NCBI GenBank assembly: GCA_002786715.1 | Contig: PCTW01000045.1 | Coordinates: 1-50,067 of the forward strand | Direction: 5' to 3' | Origin: Bdellovibrio sp. CG22_combo_CG10-13_8_21_14_all_39_27 | Lineage (GTDB): Bacteria; Bdellovibrionota; Bacteriovoracia; Bacteriovoracales; Bacteriovoracaceae | Length of the DNA stretch: 50,067 nucleotides | Shown here: piece after piece, positions 16,257 through 24,038 of the stretch | How positions within the stretch are numbered: position 1 is the stretch's first letter | Layout: every line of letters begins with the position of its first letter | Position numbers and translations under genes: made by a program | The notes under the pieces: generated by a model | What the model saw: only the letters and a program-made list of their open reading frames with translations | Database searches by the model: none | What the model was told of the DNA's origin: nothing

Positions 16257-17145
16257 GCAATACATATTCCATTTCATCAGATCTTAAGAATTTTGCATCT
16301 CGCTTTGAGCTGTGAAGAGGAACATTGTTTTGAATCGAAGCAATAAAGTTAAACTTATGGCTGATGTCAGCTATAACCGAAGCTCCAACATTGATTTCAT
16401 CCGTGTGACGAGACTCGACATTTTCAACTTTTGAATCGTTGTATCCTTCGTGAGTCATACCGATTGAAAGTGCATTGCCAATATACTTATTCCATTTCTT
16501 TTCAACTTCGAGTGCATGTTCTATTTTATATTCTTTAGTTTGATAAACGCGACCAGTGAGTTCTCCATCTCTATCCCCACCTACATAGGTCCAAGTGCGA
16601 AGGTAATTGGTTTGACTTTGCCAATAGTAATTAGGTCTTACTTCATAACTTAAACTAGTGGTGCGACCGAGCAATTTTTCAAAAGTGAAAACGCCTTCAA
16701 AACGTGCGATTTGATTTATTTCTTTACTCTGCTGACTTGTAGGCAAATGGACGCGAAACTGACCGGCCAAATTAACTTCACCAGGCAAAAAGGCCAATCC
16801 ATAGTCAACATACTGAACATAAGCATCGCCCATCGTGGCCTTTGGGCTCTTGTAGGTACCAAAGCTATCATATCCAGATGTCTCGTAAAAAAAGACCGGA
16901 CGAATAGAATATTTACGATTGAAATCTAATTTGTAATCAAAACTGAAATAATTGTAGGTAAATAATTGGGCCGCTCCTTGCTCCGGACCTTTCACTGGCA
17001 TGGTCGAAAGGTTGAAGAAACTAGCTCTCCATGGGCTTCTGCTGTCACTTGAATCATTGCGATCAAAGAGTGAACTCGCCGCTCCATGAGCTTCGGCCAT
17101 TGTAGACGAAAGGATAGCAAACAGTATAATCTTTCTTAAATTCAT
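16237..17145 (-). CDS. predicted outer-membrane beta-barrel protein
   Basis: This 302-residue protein has a signal peptide (MNLRKIILFAILSSTMAEA). Alternating amphipathic strands rich in Tyr, Phe and Thr follow, and the protein ends in Phe (LLTFFRF), the usual outer-membrane insertion signal. The strand segments (for example YSIRPVFFYET, LSYEVRPNYYW, EMEYVLLTFFRF) suggest a barrel of 12 or more strands. No specific transport family was recognised. GAGGGG lies just before the ATG at 17145; a longer in-frame start would disrupt the signal. The gene is divergent from the EEP lipoprotein gene, and its 3' end overlaps the carboxypeptidase gene by 20 bp. Confidence 0.75.
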   Translation of the reverse strand: MNLRKIILFAILSSTMAEAHGAASSLFDRNDSSDSRSPWRASFFNLSTMPVKGPEQGAAQLFTYNYFSFDYKLDFNRKYSIRPVFFYETSGYDSFGTYKSPKATMGDAYVQYVDYGLAFLPGEVNLAGQFRVHLPTSQQSKEINQIARFEGVFTFEKLLGRTTSLSYEVRPNYYWQSQTNYLRTWTYVGGDRDGELTGRVYQTKEYKIEHALEVEKKWNKYIGNALSIGMTHEGYNDSKVENVESRHTDEINVGASVIADISHKFNFIASIQNNVPLHSSKRDAKFLRSDEMEYVLLTFFRF

Positions 17146-17210
17146 AACCCCTCTAAATTGGCCGCATCTTAGGACGGTTAGAGGCAAGTCTCAAGGCAAG
17201 GTTTATAAGC

Positions 17211-18290
17211 ATGAAGAAGTTACAAACATCTCTCTCTCTCCTTTTTTTATTGATCCTCTTGGGCTGCTCGAGCTATCGCTTCAAGCCCCAGCAAGGAGAC
17301 GTTATTTTAATGGCTTATAACGTTGAAAACCTCTTCGATACTCATCATGACGCTGGAAAGGAGGACTACGCGAGACTTCCTTTGAGTTCAAAGAAAAACG
17401 ACAAACATAAAGCGATCTGTTCAAAAGAACGCAACTCGTACTATCGCGATGAATGCTTAAATCTCGATTGGAGCCAAGAGGTTTTAGAGCGTAAATTAGC
17501 GCGCCTGACAGATGTGATTAAGCAAGTGAACGATGGCAAGGGACCTGACCTGCTCTTTCTTGAGGAAGTCGAAAATATTAATGTTCTCAATCTTTGGATG
17601 GAAAAACATTTAAAAACTTTAGGCTTTAAAGAAGTGGTTTTACTTGAGGGGCCCGATAATCGTGGAATCGATACGGCGTTTATCTCGAAGCTTCCCTTGC
17701 AAGGGCCAGCCAATCTCCATCAAGTTAAATTCCAAGCAATCAATGGCCTGAAGAGCAACGATCTGAGCAATTCAAGAGGAATCCTCGAGGCTAACTTCGT
17801 CCTTCCGAACAAACAAATATTAACAGCTTTTGCTTTGCATTTACCCAGTCAAGCCGCTCCTTCTGAAAAAAGAAGACAAGTTCTTGAGTCTCTAGGTCAA
17901 AGAGTAAAAGATTTGCCAAGTGATAGAGTCATCGTCGCCGCAGGAGATTTTAACATTACCCACTTGGAAAATATTCGTGAAAATTTATTAGAGAAGTGGG
18001 TGAAACCCCTTTTTCTTGTGTCCCATGAAATTGGTTGTAATCATTGTGAAGGAACTCATAACTACAGAGGAGAATGGTCTTTTCTTGATATGATGTTCTT
18101 TTCCAAGAATTTACAATTAAGTGAAGGCAAAACCGGTTGGGCCGTTATTCCTGAATCGATAACGACAGTTTCAAGTTCTAAATATCAAATTCAAGGAAAC
18201 AGTTTTACTCCATCTCGTTTTGGAGAGGGGAGAGATACGACAGGCGTTTCTGATCACTTGCCCATCATGTCGGTTTTAAGACTTTACTAG
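17211..18290 (+). CDS. endonuclease/exonuclease/phosphatase-family lipoprotein
   Basis: This 359-residue protein has a lipobox (LLILLGC, Cys19), so it is likely membrane-anchored outside the cytoplasm. EEP-fold motifs are present in order: YNVENLFDTHHD, LLFLEEVEN (metal-binding Glu), GPDNRGIDTAF, LHLPSQ, AAGDFNITH and VSDHLPIM (terminal Asp-His). The family includes DNase I-like nucleases and phosphodiesterases. An insertion with two Cys (CSKERNSYYRDECLNLDW) is also present in the paralog at 48901-49998, so the two form a subfamily. The substrate could be DNA, RNA or phospholipid. The stop codon overlaps that of the convergent lipoprotein gene within CTAG. Confidence 0.9.
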   Translation: MKKLQTSLSLLFLLILLGCSSYRFKPQQGDVILMAYNVENLFDTHHDAGKEDYARLPLSSKKNDKHKAICSKERNSYYRDECLNLDWSQEVLERKLARLTDVIKQVNDGKGPDLLFLEEVENINVLNLWMEKHLKTLGFKEVVLLEGPDNRGIDTAFISKLPLQGPANLHQVKFQAINGLKSNDLSNSRGILEANFVLPNKQILTAFALHLPSQAAPSEKRRQVLESLGQRVKDLPSDRVIVAAGDFNITHLENIRENLLEKWVKPLFLVSHEIGCNHCEGTHNYRGEWSFLDMMFFSKNLQLSEGKTGWAVIPESITTVSSSKYQIQGNSFTPSRFGEGRDTTGVSDHLPIMSVLRLY

Positions 18291-19483
18291 AAATAAAAAC
18301 GATCGCGATTAACGAGAGGAGCGATATCCGTTCTCTTTAAACATCTTCCGAGCGAACGATTACCAGACTCAGATTGTAAAACAATGTCATCTTCACCGAA
18401 GTTTAGAGTCTCTTGTAGACGGTTAGATCTGTTTCTTGGACTTCCTGTGAGCCACATTGTTTTGGAAGTAAATTGACTTCTAAACTGGCCGCAAAATTTC
18501 ATCTTTTGAGACTCAAGAATGACGCTACCATCTGGATTGGTTCCGGTTGGAACCATAATGGATGTCGTTCCGCCTGGAACGTTGACTTGAGTTTCTCCAT
18601 TATCCAGAATCAAATCATTAATCATGATATAGAATTTATCTTTAACTTTTCCGGCAACATCTTTGCGAGTTGCTTTAACAGTTGTTGAAAGTGAATCGTT
18701 TTTCGCTTGTATATACTTATCAACGACGAGTCTTCCACCTGGAATTTCTTTTAATTGAAATTTACCTTCAATCACTGAAGAAATTTCTCCATTATCTTGT
18801 GTGCCTTTATTGCGCCCTTTGGAGCGAATCACTTCGTGTGAAGTAACACTTCTATAGGTAAATTCGTAAATCTTTTGATCAACGTCGATCAATTGAGAAC
18901 GCATACTTCGTGATTCATTAAGATCACCTCGGCTACCTCTAACTCTTTTTCCTGTATCATCCAATTCGCTAAGTTTTAGAGTGAGACCATCACCCGTTTC
19001 AGCCTCAATCAAGCTTGGAAGTGTTATTCCAGGCATGGAAAATTCGAGATTATAATCTTCAGGTCCGCGAACTTCTGTTTCAGTTTTCTTTCCTGAGCGA
19101 CTGTCTTTACAGCCATCCCAACTAATGGCATAGGTTTTTGAACCTTGAAGTCTTGAAAAAGACTTTAGCTTGCGACAGAGAACATAACTTCTCGCTCTAC
19201 CACCTGATTCCAGAACCGCTAATTCTTTTTTATAAGCTTCTACTTCCGTATCGGCATTGAGAGCGAACTCGAGCATTCTAGCAGCTTCTGCTAAGCGATC
19301 TGATGTGAAGAGTGCGATATCTCCCGAGAGTGCTTGATTATTTTCAGCAAACAACTGTTCGAATTCTAGATTCTCAGCAGTTGGCGAAGTGTAAAAAGGA
19401 TTCTCCACCAATTGGTCTTTTGGGGCGCAAGAGAGAAGAGAAAGAGCAGTGAGGCCAATGGCCCAGTATGTTTTTGTTTTCAT
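18287..19483 (-). CDS. hypothetical lipoprotein
   Basis: This 398-residue protein has a lipobox (ALSLLSC, Cys19). No domain was recognised. The mature part is polar with a predicted beta-rich C-terminal half and three well-spaced Cys pairs (YVLCRKL, WDGCKD; MKFCGQF, LGRCLKR) suggestive of disulfides. A segment rich in Ser, Arg and Gly (KRVRGSRGDLNESRSMRSQ) lies near the middle. No Shine-Dalgarno is evident before the ATG, but the lipoprotein signal supports the start. A long inverted repeat sits in the divergent region upstream. It may be an outer-membrane or periplasmic lipoprotein of this lineage; function unknown. Confidence 0.65.
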   Translation of the reverse strand: MKTKTYWAIGLTALSLLSCAPKDQLVENPFYTSPTAENLEFEQLFAENNQALSGDIALFTSDRLAEAARMLEFALNADTEVEAYKKELAVLESGGRARSYVLCRKLKSFSRLQGSKTYAISWDGCKDSRSGKKTETEVRGPEDYNLEFSMPGITLPSLIEAETGDGLTLKLSELDDTGKRVRGSRGDLNESRSMRSQLIDVDQKIYEFTYRSVTSHEVIRSKGRNKGTQDNGEISSVIEGKFQLKEIPGGRLVVDKYIQAKNDSLSTTVKATRKDVAGKVKDKFYIMINDLILDNGETQVNVPGGTTSIMVPTGTNPDGSVILESQKMKFCGQFRSQFTSKTMWLTGSPRNRSNRLQETLNFGEDDIVLQSESGNRSLGRCLKRTDIAPLVNRDRFYF

Positions 19484-19525
19484 GGCGGGAGTTTGCCTTT
19501 TTTGTATCGGATGGACTAGGGGGTG

Positions 19526-19574
19526 TGAAAAAAGTGCAGAGGTTATAACTCTATGAATTTAATCACTTTTTTCA
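19526..19574. other. 11-bp perfect inverted repeat in a divergent intergenic region
   Basis: TGAAAAAAGTG (19526-19536) is the exact reverse complement of CACTTTTTTCA (19564-19574), separated by 27 bp. The spacer contains AGAG-N7-CTCT, so the arms can extend inwards as a nested dyad. It lies between the divergent lipoprotein gene (start 19483) and the lipase-like gene (start 19678). It could be an operator or an RNA hairpin on the plus strand; neither arm is followed by a T-tract. Confidence 0.45.
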
Positions 19575-19677
19575 TGAGTGTTTGTTTTATAACAGGCTAA
19601 GTAAAAAAGAGTGAGTGGCACCATCAAGTGCTGAATATCTTTTAGAATGTATTTGGAATTTGTCATGGGAGTTTGAA

Positions 19678-20277
19678 TTGAAGTTTTTATTGATCTTGAG
19701 TTTTGTCTTATCCGCTAATGCTATGGCGAAAGATTATATTGTCTTAGGAATATCAGGATTTGGAACTGCAAGAGAAGGAAAAGGTCAACCCAGCGGAGTT
19801 CATGATAACCTTCCGATTCATGGATCAAACGTTCGTCAGTATTTTAAATTAGTTCACAAGGCCAGTACCAAAGAGTTGCAAGAAGTGATTGATCAGTTCG
19901 ATTGTCGAAACGGCAAACAAGCTGACCCTCAACTGGGTTTTATTTTAATGGTGAATAGTTGGGGAGCTCCCAAAGGATATAAAATTTCGGAGATGTATCA
20001 AAAGCAATGCGGTCGCAAAATTGATATTGCCTATTCCATTGATGGAGTGACTAAACCCATTGGCCCATTTAAAAAGGCTCCGATTGCTCAACAGTGTTTC
20101 AGCTATTACCAAAGCAAAGGGGCCATTCATGGTGTTGCATTGAATGGTTGTACTAATGTTGAGTATACAGATTCTTGTAATCGCAGCGGCTACGGGCCAA
20201 TACAGTGTCATATTGCTGTCGAATGGTGGGGAAGTGAGCGAGCAAAAAATGAACTTCTCAGAGGTGCTTTACGCTAA
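19678..20277 (+). CDS. exported lipase-like alpha/beta-hydrolase candidate
   Basis: This 199-residue protein has a signal peptide from a TTG at 19678 (reads MKFLLILSFVLSANAMA), with GGGAG seven bases upstream. Longer in-frame starts hide the signal. After an opening strand (YIVLGISGFG), the core has ILMVNSWGAPKGYKISEMY, where NSWGA sits where lipases have the G-x-S-x-G elbow. IAYSIDGVTKPIG follows (Asp position), then SYYQSKGAIHG, and a late CHIAVEWW (His position). This order Ser-Asp-His, with the DPV/NYYQ-like segment, resembles small bacterial lipase-like proteins. The atypical first Gly (Asn here) leaves activity open. It overlaps GDPD by 9 bp at the 3' end. Confidence 0.55.
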   Translation: MKFLLILSFVLSANAMAKDYIVLGISGFGTAREGKGQPSGVHDNLPIHGSNVRQYFKLVHKASTKELQEVIDQFDCRNGKQADPQLGFILMVNSWGAPKGYKISEMYQKQCGRKIDIAYSIDGVTKPIGPFKKAPIAQQCFSYYQSKGAIHGVALNGCTNVEYTDSCNRSGYGPIQCHIAVEWWGSERAKNELLRGALR

Positions 20278-20946
20278 GGGGGCTATAATTGAAGGCTTGT
20301 CAGTTCCTAAAAAATCGATCCCCATTTGTTTGAAATAAGCGAATGATTCTTTATCATTGACGTTCCAAGCGGCAACGTAAATTCCTTCCTTGTGACATTG
20401 ATCAACCAATTCTTTGTCGACAGTAGCGACGCAAATAGAAAGACCATCAGCAAGAGCAGCGCGAGCGATAGCAACGGCATCTACTGGAAGACCATAGAGT
20501 AAACAAGCTGTCTTAATTTGGGGACAGAGCTCTTTTATTCTTTTAACAATTCGGTGATTAAATGAAATGACACTAACTTTTTCGATCATCTCTTTTTCTT
20601 TCAAGAGACTGATGAGTTTTTCTTCGAGATTCGCGGCCTTAACTTCAATGACGAGTTCACAGTTTCGAGATTTGATGAGATCGAGGACCTCTGCCAAATA
20701 TGGGATTTTTTCGCCTTGACCGGCATCAAGCCCTCGAAGCTCATCGCTTGAGAGTTGAAGCACTTTGCCTTTTCCGTTAGTGGTGCGATCAACAGTATCG
20801 TCGTGAATAACGACAATTTTATTATCAGATGAAAGATGAACATCGATCTCAACAGCACTACAGCCGACATCGAGAGCAAATTTTATTGATTTAAGAGTAT
20901 TTTCGGGGAACTCATCTTTGGCCCCCCTGTGACCCATCACTTTCAT
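20269..20946 (-). CDS. glycerophosphodiester phosphodiesterase
   Basis: This 225-residue enzyme hydrolyses glycerophosphodiesters to glycerol-3-phosphate and an alcohol. The GDPD motifs are clear: GHRGAKDEFPENT (catalytic His and Glu, residues 5-17), AVEIDVHLSSD (metal-binding Glu and Asp), VVIHDDTVDRTTNG (second catalytic His), VIEVKA and the C-terminal GIDFLGTDKPS. There is no signal peptide, so it resembles cytoplasmic UgpQ-type enzymes. Its start overlaps the stop of the upstream exported-protein gene as ATGA (4 bp), so it is translationally coupled. Confidence 0.94.
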   Translation of the reverse strand: MKVMGHRGAKDEFPENTLKSIKFALDVGCSAVEIDVHLSSDNKIVVIHDDTVDRTTNGKGKVLQLSSDELRGLDAGQGEKIPYLAEVLDLIKSRNCELVIEVKAANLEEKLISLLKEKEMIEKVSVISFNHRIVKRIKELCPQIKTACLLYGLPVDAVAIARAALADGLSICVATVDKELVDQCHKEGIYVAAWNVNDKESFAYFKQMGIDFLGTDKPSIIAPLA

Positions 20947-21434
20947 TTTTTTCTACACTTATCCATATTGTTGGTAATAAAATCCCAAGCCTTCTCAGCA
21001 TCTTCGAGTTTTTCGAATCGAATGAGGGTTTGGTTTGCTGTTCGGTTGGCGAGAATTCTTACTCCGCTACTATCCTCAACTGTGCTATCCATAACATCGA
21101 TAACGCTGCCATAGTTGTTTCCAAAATAAACTCGATAATAAGTTGGAGCTTGGGCGTAATCGATAAAGGCAAAATCTAATGTTCCAAGTTCAAACAGCTT
21201 AGTGTTTGAGTACTTAACCCTTTTTGATGTATTGCGAACGAGCTCTAGTGAATCTCTAAAGGCAATCGTACAACCATCAGCGTAGGCCATTTCGATTTGA
21301 TAAAGACCGCTTTGGTCTTCTGGAAAAATAAAAAATGGTTTTTGAACCACCAAGAGATCAACCAATTCATTGCTGACAACAAGTTTGGCCTGAGCTGAAG
21401 TAATCATAAAAAAAGCTAAGATGACTTTAAGCAT
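20943..21434 (-). CDS. hypothetical exported protein
   Basis: This 163-residue protein begins at the ATG at 21434, with GAGG upstream at good spacing and a signal peptide (MLKVILAFFMITSAQA). A 33-residue longer in-frame start is less plausible. No domain was recognised. The mature chain contains two Cys (DGCTIAFRD and the C-terminal DKCRKK) and a pattern of alternating strands, consistent with a small disulfide-bonded periplasmic protein. It is translationally coupled (ATGA) to the downstream GDPD gene, which may hint at a phospholipid-related process, but this is context only. Confidence 0.65.
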   Translation of the reverse strand: MLKVILAFFMITSAQAKLVVSNELVDLLVVQKPFFIFPEDQSGLYQIEMAYADGCTIAFRDSLELVRNTSKRVKYSNTKLFELGTLDFAFIDYAQAPTYYRVYFGNNYGSVIDVMDSTVEDSSGVRILANRTANQTLIRFEKLEDAEKAWDFITNNMDKCRKK

Positions 21435-21581
21435 ATAAATGATCCTCATTTGATAGATTTGCGCCAACATCATCTTGAATTTGGCCCAGAATGACAAGTT
21501 CTTTTCAGAGGGAAAAAGTCCTTTAATTTCCAAAGCTTTTACATTAGTATGCGCGCCAAATCACTTGTGATGAATGACGCG

Positions 21582-21606
21582 TAACCCTTTTCAAGGGGTT
21601 AGGAGG
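21582..21606 (+). promoter_or_regulatory. hairpin abutting the speD ribosome-binding site
   Basis: TAACCC (21582-21587) and GGGTTA (21596-21601) form a perfect 6-bp stem with an 8-nt loop. The final A is also the first base of AGGAGG (21601-21606), the Shine-Dalgarno of speD (ATG 21611). A stem touching the SD could modulate translation, but it is short. Confidence 0.4.
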
Positions 21607-21610
21607 ACTG

Positions 21611-22546
21611 ATGTTTTTTGAAGGTTCGGAAAAAAAGATTGAAGTAGTAGTTAAACCTCAGTTCAAAGGTTTACGCGAGCGTTCAAAGGATTTTTGGCGT
21701 GAGCTCGTCGATAACTGCAACGCTACCATTTTGTCAGAACTTTCGAATCAACATTGCGATTCTTATCTCTTATCTGAATCCTCATTGTTTGTTTGGGATG
21801 ATCGCATTCTTATGATCACATGTGGTTCCACTAAATTAATCGAATCTGTTGAAATGATGATTGATGAGTTTGGAGAAGCAGGAATCGCTTCACTCGTTTA
21901 TCAAAGAAAAAATGAATATCGTTCTCAACTACAATCCTCTAGCTTTTTAGATGATGTCGAGCGTTTGGAAAGAAGACTGGATGGTATCGGAAGAAGATTT
22001 GGCAAAGTTCATAGCCATCATAATCTTATTTATTCATTAAAGAAGCCTTATCAGCCGCCAGCCGAAGATACGACGACTGAGTTATTGATGTATGACTTTG
22101 ATCCTAGTGTGACAGAGTTCTTAACTCAAAAAGCTCAGTCTAAAGAAGAAATTAGGGCCTTTATCAATCTTGAGTCTGTTATCGAAGGCCTAGAGATTGA
22201 CGACTTTCTTTTTGAGCCCTTTGGCTATTCAATGAATGGCTTAAGAGGAGATGATTATGTGACGATTCACATTACTCCTCAGGACACCAGTCCCTACATC
22301 AGCTTTGAAACAGACCTTGGCATGGAAGAGAACAAATCTCTTATCCTCAATCATCTGTTAAAAGTATTTAAGCCAAATTCTTTTGATATCATTACATTTA
22401 ATACGACAAACGAATTTGATCTCTTTGATCGTTATATCAAAGCAAGCGCCTGTAATGAGCAGCTTGAGTGCGGATATACCGTCGAGTTTGATTACTATTA
22501 TAAGAGTTCGTTTGAAATCGAAAAACCTTTTATTTTTTTGACCTAG
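21611..22546 (+). CDS. speD: S-adenosylmethionine decarboxylase proenzyme, eukaryotic (class 2) type
   Basis: This 311-residue proenzyme decarboxylates S-adenosylmethionine for spermidine synthesis. It aligns with the human/plant form rather than the short bacterial SpeD. FFEGSEKKIE at residues 2-11 supplies the substrate Glu pair E4/E7. YLLSESSLF contains the self-cleavage site E56|S57, whose Ser becomes the pyruvoyl group. ITCGSTK carries C71 (human Cys82). FGYSMNG (residues 204-210) carries S207 (human Ser229), and TIHITP carries H220 (human His243). Human Glu247, which contacts the ribose, is Gln224 here. AGGAGG precedes the ATG. Spermidine synthase follows 9 bp later in the same operon. 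Identity is very secure; horizontal origin is inference. Confidence 0.95.
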   Translation: MFFEGSEKKIEVVVKPQFKGLRERSKDFWRELVDNCNATILSELSNQHCDSYLLSESSLFVWDDRILMITCGSTKLIESVEMMIDEFGEAGIASLVYQRKNEYRSQLQSSSFLDDVERLERRLDGIGRRFGKVHSHHNLIYSLKKPYQPPAEDTTTELLMYDFDPSVTEFLTQKAQSKEEIRAFINLESVIEGLEIDDFLFEPFGYSMNGLRGDDYVTIHITPQDTSPYISFETDLGMEENKSLILNHLLKVFKPNSFDIITFNTTNEFDLFDRYIKASACNEQLECGYTVEFDYYYKSSFEIEKPFIFLT

Positions 22547-22555
22547 GAGCTTTCT

Positions 22556-23422
22556 GTGAATAGCGATTTATGGGTAACTGAAAAATTTGAAGACATCATG
22601 GCCCTTTCATTCAAGGTGACTAAAACTCTCTTCTCGGGCAAGAGCGATTTTCAATCGGTTGATGTTGTGGAGACAGCTGGCCACGGAAAAATGCTTTTAA
22701 ATGATGGGCTCGTCATGCTGACAGAAAAGGATGAATTTGTTTATCACGATATGATTTCGCATACGCCTCTCTTTGTTCATCCAAATCCTGAAAATGTCTT
22801 GATTATTGGTGGAGGAGATGGGGGAACGGCCCGTGAAGTTCTTCGCCACAAAAATGTTAAAAAAGTAGTGATGGTTGAAATCGATAAAATGGTTGTTGAT
22901 GCTTGCCGTGAATTTATTCCACAAACGGCCAGTGAGTTAAACAATCCCAAGCTTGAACTACTTTTTGCCGATGGTTTAGTTTATGTACGCGACACAAAAA
23001 TTAAATTTGATGTGGTCATCGTCGATTCAACTGATCCCGTAGGCCCAGCTCAGCCACTTTTTGGTGACGATTTTTATCGCGACATTCACAAGTGTCTCAA
23101 AGAGGACGGCATCGTCGTTTCTCAAGGAGAATCGCCTTGGTATCATCAAGAGATGCAATTAAAGCTCGCTAGTATCTTAGATAAGTTCTTCCCGATCGTT
23201 AGATTTTGTAACTTTCATAATATGTCCTATCCAGGGGGACTTTGGTCTTTCTCATTTGCTTCTAAAAAATACCATCCATTGAAAGATTTCAATGAGTGTA
23301 AAGTTGCAGAGTCGCAACTTGATTTTAAATACTATAATCAAGAAATACACAAAGGGGCTTTTTCACTCCCTTCATTTCAATATAATAATCTCAAAAAACA
23401 TCTAAAGGATGGAAATGAGTAA
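22556..23422 (+). CDS. speE: spermidine synthase
   Basis: This 288-residue enzyme transfers the aminopropyl group from decarboxylated SAM to putrescine. The motifs are complete: VLIIGGGDGGTAREVLRH (the GGGDGG nucleoside-binding loop), VEIDKMVVDACREF, DGLVYVRD, the signature VIVDSTDPVGPA with catalytic Asp, and QGESPWYH. The GTG start at 22556 follows AGGAG at good distance. It is coupled with the decarboxylase upstream and overlaps the EVE-domain gene by 8 bp. No ornithine or arginine decarboxylase lies in the window, so putrescine comes from elsewhere or from uptake. Cytoplasmic. Confidence 0.96.
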   Translation: MNSDLWVTEKFEDIMALSFKVTKTLFSGKSDFQSVDVVETAGHGKMLLNDGLVMLTEKDEFVYHDMISHTPLFVHPNPENVLIIGGGDGGTAREVLRHKNVKKVVMVEIDKMVVDACREFIPQTASELNNPKLELLFADGLVYVRDTKIKFDVVIVDSTDPVGPAQPLFGDDFYRDIHKCLKEDGIVVSQGESPWYHQEMQLKLASILDKFFPIVRFCNFHNMSYPGGLWSFSFASKKYHPLKDFNECKVAESQLDFKYYNQEIHKGAFSLPSFQYNNLKKHLKDGNE

Positions 23423-23885
23423 GCGTTTCTGGTTAATGAAAAGTGAACCCGATGTTTTTTCAATCGACGATTTGGAAAAACGTCCCGAACAATGTGAGCT
23501 TTGGGATGGAGTTCGAAATTATCAAGCACGTAATTTCATGATGAATGATATGAAAGTTGGTGATGAGGTTCTTTTTTATCACAGCAATGCAGAACCCTCT
23601 GGGGTTGCTGGTTTGGCCACTGTCGCAAAAGAAGCGATCCCTGATCCCGCTCAATTTAATAAGAAGTCAGAGTATTTTGATCCCAAGGCTACCGTTGAAA
23701 AACCTCGCTGGTTTTGTGTCACAGTAAAATTTAAACAGAAATTTAAAAACTTTGTTCCCTTGAGTTTAATCAAAGAGACAAGTGAATTATCTGAAATGCT
23801 CTTGGTTCAAAAAGGAAGTCGTCTGTCGATTATTCCTGTCACGGAGAAAGAGTTTAGATGTATTTTGAGTCTCGGAAAGGCTTAA
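23415..23885 (+). CDS. EVE-domain (PUA-like) protein
   Basis: This 156-residue single-domain protein has the EVE fold. It begins FWLMKSEPDVFSIDDL, then has WDGVRNYQARNFMM and VGDEVLFYHSNAEPSGVAGL, the canonical EVE/THYN1 blocks. EVE domains belong to the PUASH superfamily and are thought to recognise modified bases in DNA or RNA; the bacterial role is unknown. The ATG at 23415 is chosen because AAAGGA lies six bases before it. It overlaps speE by 8 bp and so is probably translated from the polyamine transcript. A link to polyamines is not implied by the domain. Confidence 0.92.
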   Translation: MSKRFWLMKSEPDVFSIDDLEKRPEQCELWDGVRNYQARNFMMNDMKVGDEVLFYHSNAEPSGVAGLATVAKEAIPDPAQFNKKSEYFDPKATVEKPRWFCVTVKFKQKFKNFVPLSLIKETSELSEMLLVQKGSRLSIIPVTEKEFRCILSLGKA

Positions 23886-24038
23886 ACGCTCAAAAAATAC
23901 GCTTTGTAAACATGTAAGATTTTCAAATTGCCCCACTCCTTTCATGCATTTTTGCCCAATAAAAACAGTCACTAAAAAAAACTTTTAAAGACATGAAGAC
24001 GAATGTAAGTTGCGCCGGAATTTGATGAGGAGTGCTTT

